This document shows positions 9,140 to 16,390 of a stretch of 64,000 bases of DNA, piece after piece. The stretch is taken from contig CAVQBR010000002.1 in NCBI GenBank assembly GCA_963710865.1, positions 930,001 through 994,000 of the forward strand. The letters run 5' to 3'. A model generated the notes under the pieces. The model saw only the letters and a list, made by a program, of their open reading frames with translations, was not told where the DNA came from and did no database searches. Numbering within the stretch: the stretch's first letter is position 1; every line of letters starts with the position of its first letter. A program made the translations under genes and the position numbers. This DNA is from PRDV01 sp963710865. GTDB taxonomy: Bacteria; Babelota; Babeliae; Babelales; Babelaceae.

Positions 9140-9532
9140 TTATTTGCTCTGTGCTTGTGTGATCAGATTTCTTGCATACTGGATTAAATCTTTGTTCTTT
9201 TTGATTTTCTCTGCTGCAGCCTGAGAAAATTCCTTAAGGTAGGCTTGAACCTGTGGATTATCTAGGGCTTTCGAAAGGAATGCTCTTACCTCATCCTTAC
9301 TAAAGTTTTCTCGGAATACGGCGATTCCAAATCGCACTTCGTTTTGTGCAGCTGGTGCTATCTTTTCGAGCAGTTTCTTTTCGATTTCGCCTTCGCTTAG
9401 TTCAGCTGGAGCAGCAACTGGTGCTGGGCTAGCCGCCCTTGCTCGAAATCTTTCTTGGAGCGATTGTGCATTAAGGCTAGTTTGCAATGCAAATGCACTT
9501 ACCACGAGTGATAATACAAAGAATGTTTTCAT
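9140..9532 (-). CDS. Small exported helical protein, paralogous signal region to the 7753-8334 gene
   Basis: The 130-residue protein begins MKTFFVLSLVVSAFALQTSLNAQSLQER (given here in two parts: the signal MKTFFVLSLVVSAFA and the mature start AQSLQER). It shares this pattern and its leader AAAGAAAGG-CATACTATG with the 7753 gene. The mature part is charged and helical (EGEIEKKLLEKIAPAA, then FSKDEVRAFLSKALDNPQVQ) and ends in ITQAQSK. The phrase NPQVQ also occurs in the 8427 product (QNPQVQEAAKS), linking the three as one family of divergent exported proteins. Function unknown. It is likely co-transcribed behind the 9592 gene. Confidence 0.65.
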   Translation of the reverse strand: MKTFFVLSLVVSAFALQTSLNAQSLQERFRARAASPAPVAAPAELSEGEIEKKLLEKIAPAAQNEVRFGIAVFRENFSKDEVRAFLSKALDNPQVQAYLKEFSQAAAEKIKKNKDLIQYARNLITQAQSK

Positions 9533-9591
9533 AGTATGACCTTTCTTTTATTGAGTTATTGTTTTCAGTTTAAATTGAGCGTCTCATAGAC

Positions 9592-9774
9592 CTATTTTGC
9601 TGCAGTTTGTGTTTTGGCCAGCTTATGGTTATCAGCTTGTTCTCCCTTTTTCGTGACCCGTTGAATTGTCTCTTTTATATCTTGCCAGAACTTATGCCAC
9701 ACTTCGCCGCATTCGGTGGTGCTTGTAAATAGGAGAAACGCGCAAATAAAGATGGATAAAGAGATAGTTTTCAT
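9592..9774 (-). CDS. Very small exported amphipathic protein (60 residues)
   Basis: The signal peptide (MKTISLSIFICAFLLFTSTTECG) is followed by an amphipathic, Trp-containing helix (EVWHKFWQDIKETIQRVTKK) and a short Lys/Thr/Ala tail. A ribosome site (GTGAAAGG) precedes the ATG in the same leader context as the neighbouring small genes. Such a short amphipathic secreted peptide could bind membranes, but nothing in the sequence proves this. It is the first gene behind promoter P2 (9806-9835). Confidence 0.6.
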   Translation of the reverse strand: MKTISLSIFICAFLLFTSTTECGEVWHKFWQDIKETIQRVTKKGEQADNHKLAKTQTAAK

Positions 9775-9805
9775 CGTAGCCTTTCACTGATTGTTTCTAT
9801 TTGTA

Positions 9806-9835
9806 ATTATACAAGAGTATACTATTAAAAATCAA
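9806..9835 (-). promoter_or_regulatory. Promoter P2 of the small exported-protein cluster
   Basis: TTGATT (9835-9830) and TATAAT (9811-9806) are 18 bases apart on the minus strand, followed by TACAAATAGAAA. This is almost identical to P1 at 8902-8931. The -35 box overlaps the stop end of rpe. Confidence 0.65.
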
Positions 9836-10479
9836 TAGTTTTTTAGGAATTTTTTTATGGCGGCTATGCGATTGGGATGCGAAAACAGTGCGCTGGCGAT
9901 GGCAAGCTGTGTTGCTCCATGTTGTACGAGTTCTTCAAAGTTGTTTTCATTAATGCCGCCATCGAGTGCAATCGTGTAGGCTTTGCCTGTCTGCGAACGC
10001 CTCGCATGTAAGGCCTTGAGTTTTTGAACTATATCGCGGATAAACTGCTGGCCTGAAAAGCCCGGTTCTACCGACATAAGGAGTACGTGCTTTATTGTCA
10101 GGTCGTCGAGAACTTCAAGGGGAGTGAGAGGATTTAAAGCAACGCTGGGGATCCAGCCTCGCTGAGAGATTTCTGAGCTGAGGGTGTTAAAGTCATAGAG
10201 AGACGGGCTTTCAATATGGAGAGTAACGATGTCCCCCTCATGAAGAATGAGTCTATCGAAATAGTCTTCGGGGTAGTCGACCATGAGATGGATCCAGAGC
10301 TGCTTTTTTGTTGCGGTGCGTATCTGATTTATAAAGGCTGGCCCCCACGTAAGATTTGGAACAAAGTGAAAGTCCATGACATCAAGATGGAATCCGGTCA
10401 CGTAGGGTTCAAGTGTGATGAGCTCTTCTCTCAGACACAGCAGGTCTGCTGAAATGAGTGAAGGAAAGATTTCTGCCAT
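9832..10479 (-). CDS. rpe: Ribulose-phosphate 3-epimerase
   Basis: This 215-residue TIM-barrel enzyme interconverts ribulose 5-phosphate and xylulose 5-phosphate in the pentose phosphate pathway. Family landmarks occur in order: PSLISAD near the start, HLDVMDFHFVPN with the metal-binding His and Asp, HLMVDYPE, LHIES, MSVEPGFSGQQF, and DGGINENN with the second catalytic Asp. The length is normal. A ribosome site (AAGGA) precedes ATG 10479. It is transcribed away from groES, and no other pentose-phosphate gene is adjacent. Confidence 0.95.
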   Translation of the reverse strand: MAEIFPSLISADLLCLREELITLEPYVTGFHLDVMDFHFVPNLTWGPAFINQIRTATKKQLWIHLMVDYPEDYFDRLILHEGDIVTLHIESPSLYDFNTLSSEISQRGWIPSVALNPLTPLEVLDDLTIKHVLLMSVEPGFSGQQFIRDIVQKLKALHARRSQTGKAYTIALDGGINENNFEELVQHGATQLAIASALFSHPNRIAAIKKFLKNY

Positions 10480-10582
10480 ACTCTATCCTTTTTCAATTAA
10501 GCCTAAGGAAATCGGGGACTTTTTGCAAGAAGAAGGTGAGTTTCCTCCTGTTAAAAAATATGAGTGGGGTTGTATAAAGAGC

Positions 10583-10611
10583 TTGCAGGATTTATAGCTT
10601 TAGGTTATACT
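10583..10611 (+). promoter_or_regulatory. Probable groESL promoter
   Basis: TTGCAG (10583-10588) and TATACT (10606-10611) are exactly 17 bases apart, about 50 bases before the groES start. No CIRCE inverted repeat is seen here, so HrcA control is not indicated. Confidence 0.65.
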
Positions 10612-10663
10612 TTTAACCAACTTTCAGTATTTAAAAAGTAACCTTTTTTTAAGGAGTAACGTT

Positions 10664-10954
10664 ATGGTTGAAAAAATTCGTCCGTTACTTGATCGCGTCT
10701 TGGTCAAGCGACTTGCTCATGAAGAAAAAACGGCCGGAGGGATCATTATACCTGATGTAGCAAAAGAAAAGGCTCAAACAGGGACGGTGATCGCTGTTGG
10801 TCCGGGTCGTATGTTAAATGATGGCAAGATTGTGCCTATGCAAGTAAAGGTGGGTGACATTGTATTCCTGCCAAAATATGCGGGGACAGAAGCAAGTCCG
10901 GAGCATATCATTATTCGTGAAGAAGAAATACTCGGTGTCGTTGAACAAAAATAA
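10664..10954 (+). CDS. groES: Co-chaperonin GroES
   Basis: This 96-residue protein forms the heptameric lid of the GroEL chamber. It begins with IRPLLDRVLVKRL, continues with the mobile-loop region EEKTAGGIIIPD, then GTVIAVGPGR and KVGDIVFLPKYAGTE, all in the expected positions, and has normal length. AAGGAG stands before the ATG. groEL follows 14 bases downstream in the same transcript. Confidence 0.97.
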   Translation: MVEKIRPLLDRVLVKRLAHEEKTAGGIIIPDVAKEKAQTGTVIAVGPGRMLNDGKIVPMQVKVGDIVFLPKYAGTEASPEHIIIREEEILGVVEQK

Positions 10955-10968
10955 CTTAGAGGTGAGCA

Positions 10969-12609
10969 ATGGCTGGAAAAAAGATACTCTTTGGTGCTGA
11001 AGCGCGTCAAAAGTTAGCGCTTGGCGTTGATGCTCTTTCAAACGCGGTAAAAGTGACCCTCGGGCCTCGGGGACGAAATGTGGCCTATGAAAAGAAGTAT
11101 GGTGCACCTGCAATTACCAAAGATGGTGTGAGCGTTGCTCGCGAAATCGAGCTTGCTGATCCTATAGAAAATATGGGCGCACAAATGGTTCGCGAGGCGG
11201 CAAGCAAAACAGCAGATGTTGCTGGTGATGGCACAACTACAGCGACAGTATTGACCCAAGCTATTTTTAGAGAGGGAAATAAATACGTCACTGCTGGTGC
11301 TAATCCCATGGAGATTAAACGGGGTATTGAAAAAGCTGTTATCGCTGCAGTTGAGTTTGTTAAAAAGCAGGCAAAGGCGGTGAGCAGTAAAAAAGAGATC
11401 GAGCAGATCGCAACTGTTTCTGCTAACTCTGATACGGTCATTGGTGAGCAGATTGCTAATGCGATGGATCGAGTTGGACGTGATGGGGTTATTACGGTTG
11501 AAGAAGCTAAAAGCATGGAAAGTGAAATATCATTTGTAGATGGTATGCAATGTGACCGTGGCTATATTTCACCATACTTTGTTACCGATCATGAAAAAAT
11601 GGAAGCGGTGTTGCAAGATGTCTTTATTCTTCTCTATGAAAAGAAGATTTCGAGTATGAAGAGCTTGCTTCCTCTGTTAGAACAGGTTGCAAAATCTGGC
11701 AGGCCATTGTTAATTATTGCAGAAGATGTCGAAGGTGAAGCCCTTGCTACCCTTGTAGTAAATAAACTTCGCGGTACTTTGAACATTGTAGCAGTGAAAG
11801 CTCCAGGGTTTGGAGATAGACGCAAGGCTATGCTTGAAGATATAGCAAGTCTAACTGGTGGAAAGCTTATTTCAGAAGAAATAGGATTAAAGCTTGAGAA
11901 TGTTACCATTGCTGATCTTGGGCGAGCAAAGAAAGCGGTTATTACCAAAGACACCTTCACAATTATTGAAGGTGCTGGAAGTTCCGATGAAATTAAGGGT
12001 CGTATCATGCAAATTAAGGCCCAAATTGAAAATACTTCATCTGAGTATGATCGTGAGAAGCTTCAAGAACGACTTGCTAAACTTTCAGGTGGTGTTGCTG
12101 TTATCAAAGTGGGGGCAGCTACTGAAACTGAAATGAAAGAAAAGAAAGATCGTATTGAAGATGCTCTCCATGCAACACGCGCCGCTGTTGAAGAAGGTAT
12201 TGTTGCAGGTGGTGGTGTAGCACTCCTTCGAGCTCAAGAAGTAGTTAATAAGCTTAAGCTAGAAGGTGACGAGCAACTTGGTGTTCAGATTGTAGCACGA
12301 GCACTTGAAGAGCCGATTCGTATTATTGCTTCAAATGCAGGATATGAAGGTTCAGTTATAGTAAATCGTGTGCACCAAGAAAAAGGTAATACTGGCTTTG
12401 ATGCGAAAACAGGAGAATATGTTGATATGGTAGCATCCGGTATCATCGATCCTGCGAAGGTGGTCCGTTCTGCGCTTCAAAATGCGTCATCGATTGCGAG
12501 TCTTCTTCTTACCACAGAGGCTCTCATATCTGAGATTCCTGAAGAGAAGAAAGCAGCAGCTCATGGTGGACATGGTGGTCCAGGTATGGGCATGCCAGAC
12601 ATGTACTAA
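10969..12609 (+). CDS. groEL: Chaperonin GroEL
   Basis: This 546-residue protein forms the double heptameric ring that folds client proteins with ATP. Visible are KVTLGPRGRNV, ITKDGVSVAREIEL, the ATP-binding GDGTTTATVL near residue 87, IIAEDVEGEALATLVVN, APGFGDRRKAMLEDIA, VEEGIVAGGGVALL, and a Gly/Met-rich tail (GGPGMGMPDMY). No defect is seen. A decayed copy of its 3' end lies at 15247-15612. Confidence 0.98.
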   Translation: MAGKKILFGAEARQKLALGVDALSNAVKVTLGPRGRNVAYEKKYGAPAITKDGVSVAREIELADPIENMGAQMVREAASKTADVAGDGTTTATVLTQAIFREGNKYVTAGANPMEIKRGIEKAVIAAVEFVKKQAKAVSSKKEIEQIATVSANSDTVIGEQIANAMDRVGRDGVITVEEAKSMESEISFVDGMQCDRGYISPYFVTDHEKMEAVLQDVFILLYEKKISSMKSLLPLLEQVAKSGRPLLIIAEDVEGEALATLVVNKLRGTLNIVAVKAPGFGDRRKAMLEDIASLTGGKLISEEIGLKLENVTIADLGRAKKAVITKDTFTIIEGAGSSDEIKGRIMQIKAQIENTSSEYDREKLQERLAKLSGGVAVIKVGAATETEMKEKKDRIEDALHATRAAVEEGIVAGGGVALLRAQEVVNKLKLEGDEQLGVQIVARALEEPIRIIASNAGYEGSVIVNRVHQEKGNTGFDAKTGEYVDMVASGIIDPAKVVRSALQNASSIASLLLTTEALISEIPEEKKAAAHGGHGGPGMGMPDMY

Positions 12610-12624
12610 GTTTATATCATATAC

Positions 12625-12656
12625 AGAAGGCTCCTTAATCGGGGCCTTCTTTTTTT
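12625..12656 (+). terminator. groESL terminator
   Basis: AGAAGGCTCC (12625-12634) pairs with GGGGCCTTCT (12641-12650), followed by a run of T. The same terminator is present in the decayed groEL copy at 15503-15534. Confidence 0.9.
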
Positions 12657-13101
12657 GGCGAGTTTCTTTCAAAAATTGTACTTCGGAGTCTTTTGCAAAA
12701 TCATAATAAGTATGGCATCATTGACTTTAATGCACAATGTCTAGCTATTCTGCTTGGGCGATAGGGTTTGTTGGATCGAAGCGTTTTTCCCTGCTGAGGT
12801 CCACTTGAGCTTATGCTTAGTGTGAGATGCAACAGTACCAAACCGGTCGCTTTAACGGTTTTTTTTGGATAGAATTTTGGCTAGATTAAGCTTGTTGAGC
12901 AGTAAATCTGGGAATTATCCATCCTGAAATTTATTAATATAGCTCTATTTCGGATTACATCTAAAGCTTCCTAAATCTTGAATCAGCCATTCAAAACTCG
13001 TTAATTTTGCGAATGTCATGTTCCGCGACAAATAAGACTTGACGCGGGAGATTATACAGCTAGCATTATACTTGTTGGTCACATCTATATAAGGAGTCAG
13101 G
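12657..13101. other. Intergenic stretch, first 80 bases duplicated near 15540; isolated terminator-like hairpin
   Basis: Bases 12657-12735 recur with few changes at 15535-15612. AAACCG (12840-12845) pairs with CGGTTT (12856-12861) and runs into T8, an intrinsic-terminator shape with no gene directly upstream. Otherwise nothing is recognised. Confidence 0.5.
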
Positions 13102-14736
13102 ATGAAGAAGTTCTTTTTAAAACTACTTTTTGTTGTAGGGTTATTTTTTAATCATGGGTCACTTTGGGGTATGAAGGCAAAGGCAAAAGCTTCTGTTGTT
13201 GTGCCGAAAACTGCTGTGCCGAAAACTGTAGCGTTGAAAGCACCTGCTGCACCGAAGGCTCCTGCACGTGTAATCATACCAAAAGGGGTGAAAGCTAAAC
13301 CTCGCCCAGCAAAAATGGCAGCTCAAGCTATAGAAGCTTTTATGGATGAGGACGTTGATGTATTGTACAACTATTTAGATGATGATGATGCAGATGATGA
13401 AATTATGTTGTTACTCTCCCAAGTACAGGAGGACCTTAACTTATTGCTTTCTGCGGTTTCTTCTGGGGATGCAGATACTGTTAACGAAGCGATGCGTAAT
13501 ATCTTTAATGCAACTGAAAATTGTGATCATGCAATTCGGTTATTAATAAACTATAAGACCCAAGAAGGCTACAGCGCTTTGCTCTTGGCTGCTTATATGG
13601 GTAATGCAGAAATCATTAAATGTATTGTAAATGCTGCTGGAGCATTGTTTCTCGGAGATTTCTGGCATAACCAAATGCTTGAATTGATAAATTGTACCAC
13701 AAACGAAGGTCTCACTGCGCTACATCTAGCTGCTCGAGAAGGTCACACAGAGGCATTTAGTGATTTAATTGAGATTATTCAAGATGCAAATGATCCATCT
13801 ACCCTTAATGAAGATCAGGTCTATATTCCATCTGATACAGATATAAAAGATGTTGGCGATTGCTCTCGAGTATTAAACCGTCGGTCTATTGACGGATATA
13901 CCCCATGGCATTTGGCTGCACAACATGGTCAACATGAGATAATTGCTTTGCTAATAGCAGACGCTACCTGTCTGGAAGCCGATGAACTGATGGAAATCAT
14001 AAATTGCGAGACGACCCCATCAGATCATCGCACTCCGAGCAAGACTCCCTTAGCTTTGGCATCTGAAAATGGTCATGATGAAGTTTGTAGACTCATAATC
14101 GCAATTCGCGCACTAAATGCTGAAACGCAATTAGATGATGAAGATATCAAAAGGTTAATTTTAAATACCGGGAAAACAGGCAATTGTACTCCTCTTCGAT
14201 TGGCTAGACGTTACAATCATGAAAATGTTGTTAGGATTCTTCTAACAAGAATGTTAATAGATGAGCAGGTACCTGTATTTTGGTCCCCAGGTGATTGCTT
14301 GGAAGACGTCCTCATTTCACTTATAGACAATGAAAATGGCAAAATAAGAATTGCTGTTTATAATATTACAAGTCCTTTGGTAGTCGAAGCCCTCATAAAA
14401 GCTCATAATAGGCATGTAATTGTCGAATGTATAACAGAAAGGCGCAATATAGAGGATGTAAATTGTCAAGCAAGGAGGTTGCCTAATGCTGGTATTCGAA
14501 TCTGGACAAATTATCACGGTGAACGAATACGTGAATATGATCCGTTAATGCATAATAAATATGCAATCTTTTATAATAATATCGATGGTCATTCTTTTGT
14601 AGCAACTGGTTCTTATAATTTCACTAAGCAGGCAAGAAAAAATCGAGAAAATATGTTGGTTTTACATGATAGAACAGCAATAGAGAAGTTTATTAGAGAT
14701 TATGAAAAATTACTAAGTGAGTGCAGGGAGTTATAG
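13102..14736 (+). CDS. Exported ankyrin-repeat / phospholipase D-like nuclease fusion
   Basis: The 544-residue protein starts with a signal peptide (MKKFFLKLLFVVGLFFNHGSL) and an Ala/Pro/Lys-rich linker. Ankyrin repeats follow at about residues 125-390 (GYSALLLAAYMGNAEI, GLTALHLAAREGHTEA, GYTPWHLAAQHGQHEI). The C-terminal 130 residues match a PLDc_2 domain: IRIAVYNITSPLVVEALIKA, then MHNKYAIF (the HxK motif) and FVATGSYNFTKQARKNREN. One HKD motif per chain is typical of Nuc/mitoPLD-type enzymes that dimerise, acting on phosphodiesters in nucleic acid or lipid. AAGGAG lies 5 bases before the ATG. A hairpin at 14739-14781 follows the stop. A host-directed exported enzyme is the likely role (inference). 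Confidence 0.8.
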   Translation: MKKFFLKLLFVVGLFFNHGSLWGMKAKAKASVVVPKTAVPKTVALKAPAAPKAPARVIIPKGVKAKPRPAKMAAQAIEAFMDEDVDVLYNYLDDDDADDEIMLLLSQVQEDLNLLLSAVSSGDADTVNEAMRNIFNATENCDHAIRLLINYKTQEGYSALLLAAYMGNAEIIKCIVNAAGALFLGDFWHNQMLELINCTTNEGLTALHLAAREGHTEAFSDLIEIIQDANDPSTLNEDQVYIPSDTDIKDVGDCSRVLNRRSIDGYTPWHLAAQHGQHEIIALLIADATCLEADELMEIINCETTPSDHRTPSKTPLALASENGHDEVCRLIIAIRALNAETQLDDEDIKRLILNTGKTGNCTPLRLARRYNHENVVRILLTRMLIDEQVPVFWSPGDCLEDVLISLIDNENGKIRIAVYNITSPLVVEALIKAHNRHVIVECITERRNIEDVNCQARRLPNAGIRIWTNYHGERIREYDPLMHNKYAIFYNNIDGHSFVATGSYNFTKQARKNRENMLVLHDRTAIEKFIRDYEKLLSECREL

Positions 14737-14994
14737 AACGCTCATTATCATTTGATCGCAAATAATGATGATAATTGAGCGATAAGTTATTAGTTTGCAT
14801 TGAATTGTGTTACTTTTGAAATACTTGTGGTTACGCATCTCAAGGATCATTGATTACCGATAAGTCTTGGAAATATTCTCAGTATTCTTTAAAGAAGCTC
14901 AAGAATATTAGAAGATAAAGGGTCAGGTCTTGACAATGGCTCTAGAGTTTCGCATGCTTTTTTCACCATAGCCAGATCTGCATGGGATTAATTG

Positions 14995-15084
14995 CAATTA
15001 CTTAACAAATATTTTCGTCTTCGCAGGCAATGCCGAAGGCTACTCTTTTATGTACACGATGCTTCTTCGGCAGTTAAGTAATTG
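14995..15084. repeat. Interrupted palindromic element
   Basis: CAATTACTTAAC (14995-15006) is perfectly inverted as GTTAAGTAATTG (15073-15084), and TGCCGAAG (15031-15038) is inverted as CTTCGGCA (15065-15072). The right arm is one continuous 20-base sequence, while the left arm is split by 24 extra bases. This fits a small hairpin element with an insertion, directly at the edge of the two decayed gene copies. Confidence 0.6.
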
Positions 15085-15246
15085 ATCTGCTGATCTCCAA
15101 AGCCCAAATTTTCGGTTTTGTTCTTGTCTTCGTTAATATGAACTACAGATACCAACGCTGCATTTGATTGCCTGAAAAACTTTCCAAGATAAGTATGTAA
15201 CTAAGGATTCGAACCATGCTGTGCCCCGTTTTTCTAGATCCAAAAC
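15085..15246 (-). pseudogene. Decayed N-terminal copy of the 16391-17422 TIKI/EreA-like gene
   Basis: On the minus strand, ATG 15217 opens MVRILSYILILESFSGNQMQ, then a TAG stop, then a run ending KPKIWALEI. This aligns with the start of the intact gene ending at 17422 (MFRALGWILVLASFFSQSHA, then PEIWGFGDQ). The similarity extends into the 5' flank (GTGCCCCG versus GTGTACCCCG and the following CAAAACA). Only about the first 45 codons remain. It abuts the groEL fragment at about 15247. Confidence 0.75.
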
Positions 15247-15612
15247 AGATGTAGGTTCAGTTATAGTAAATCGTGTGCATCGGGGAAAAGGTACATCGGC
15301 TTTGATGCAAAAACAGGGGAATATGGTGATATGGTATCATCGATCATGCGAAGATAGTCCGTTCTGCCCTTCAAAATGCGTCATCGATTGCTAGTCTTCT
15401 TCTTACCACAGAGGCTCTTATATCCCTGAAGAGAAGAAAGCAGCAGCTCATGGTGGTCGAGGTATGGGAATGTGAGACATGTACTAAGTTTATATTATAT
15501 ACAGAAGGCTCCTTAATCGGGGCCTTCTTTTTTTGGCGAGCTTTTTTCAAAAATTGTACTTCGGAGCCTTTTGCAAAATCATAATAAGTATGGCATTATT
15601 GACTTTAATAAT
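15247..15612 (+). pseudogene. Decayed 3' copy of groEL with its terminator
   Basis: Bases 15249 onward match groEL from about 12345 through its stop, its terminator (copy at 15503-15534) and about 80 bases beyond. The copy has several small deletions and substitutions, for example within the GNTGFDAKTGEYVDM region and the Gly/Met tail, so it cannot encode a protein. It is an ectopic duplicate, not a second chaperonin gene. Confidence 0.9.
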
Positions 15613-15628
15613 TCTAATTGTGTATGAT
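15599..15628 (+). promoter_or_regulatory. Probable promoter of the J-domain gene
   Basis: TTGACT (15599-15604) and TATGAT (15623-15628) are 18 bases apart. The -35 box belongs to the segment copied from downstream of groEL, where the same TTGACT stands at about 12720; the -10 box lies in unique sequence. Confidence 0.55.
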
Positions 15629-15670
15629 AAAGGTGTATGCGTGTGAATTTATTTTGCAAAAGGAAATATT

Positions 15671-16390
15671 ATGAATAAAAACAATATACTCTCATTTTTG
15701 ATGATAATAACTGCAATTGCTCCAGCCTTTGCTGCTCAGCCGCCCGTTTCTGCAACAACAGCGACGCACAATGAGCTCGAAGTGGTTAATGAAACAGGAA
15801 GTGAACTTAGTTGTGTTGTAGCAGCTAGGCGTGAAGGTCATATGCCGGCACTGCCGATTCCTATCACGAGCAACGTACTTACTTCGCCCCGCGCTAGTGA
15901 CGTATTCATTCAAAAACACATTGAGCCTGGCAAGACATTCACTATTATTAATTTACAAGATAATGAATCGGTTATGGTAGCTGGTCAGCCTCTTTCAGTC
16001 GGCCACGCTCGTTTACAAAACAATAGATGTGTTATTAAAGTCTCAAGAAAGCTCTTTGGATATGGGGCTATTAGTATTTCCGAGCCAACCTGTGTAGAAC
16101 TTGGTGCCGGAGAAATAGATGTTCAAGGATTTGCTGTCCTAGGGCTCACATCGCATGATCTTAGTCAAGAAGCTACGCGTTTGCTGCAACTGCCAGATTC
16201 TGAAGCTTATAAGGTTTTGGGCGTACCGCAAGGGGCTTCAAAGCTTGAAATAGACGAAGCCTTCAGAAACCTCATGGATAAATGGCAGCCGTATCGGGTA
16301 AAGTTGCCTTATGAGAAAGAAAGAGTTATTCAGGTACAAAGGAAAATAAAGGCGGCTCATGCTTTTATGATCGCGGCACTCAATAAATAA
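15671..16390 (+). CDS. Exported protein with a degenerate C-terminal J domain (HPD replaced)
   Basis: The 239-residue protein has a signal peptide (MNKNNILSFLMIITAIAPAFA), a beta-rich middle starting NELEVVNETGSEL, and a C-terminal J-like domain: EAYKVLGVPQGASKLEIDEAF, then LMDKWQPYR. The J-domain signature His-Pro-Asp that triggers Hsp70 ATPase is changed to Gln-Pro-Tyr, so normal Hsp70 stimulation is not expected. Its closest relative in the window is at 34918-35649, where HPD is intact and the same beta-rich region occurs. The stop touches the stop of the convergent gene 16391-17422. J proteins are normally cytosolic, so a signal peptide is unusual. Confidence 0.75.
   Translation: MNKNNILSFLMIITAIAPAFAAQPPVSATTATHNELEVVNETGSELSCVVAARREGHMPALPIPITSNVLTSPRASDVFIQKHIEPGKTFTIINLQDNESVMVAGQPLSVGHARLQNNRCVIKVSRKLFGYGAISISEPTCVELGAGEIDVQGFAVLGLTSHDLSQEATRLLQLPDSEAYKVLGVPQGASKLEIDEAFRNLMDKWQPYRVKLPYEKERVIQVQRKIKAAHAFMIAALNK

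Noticed and set aside
10480..10663. CIRCE operator before groES
   Set aside because: No TTAGCACTC/GAGTGCTAA inverted repeat is present.
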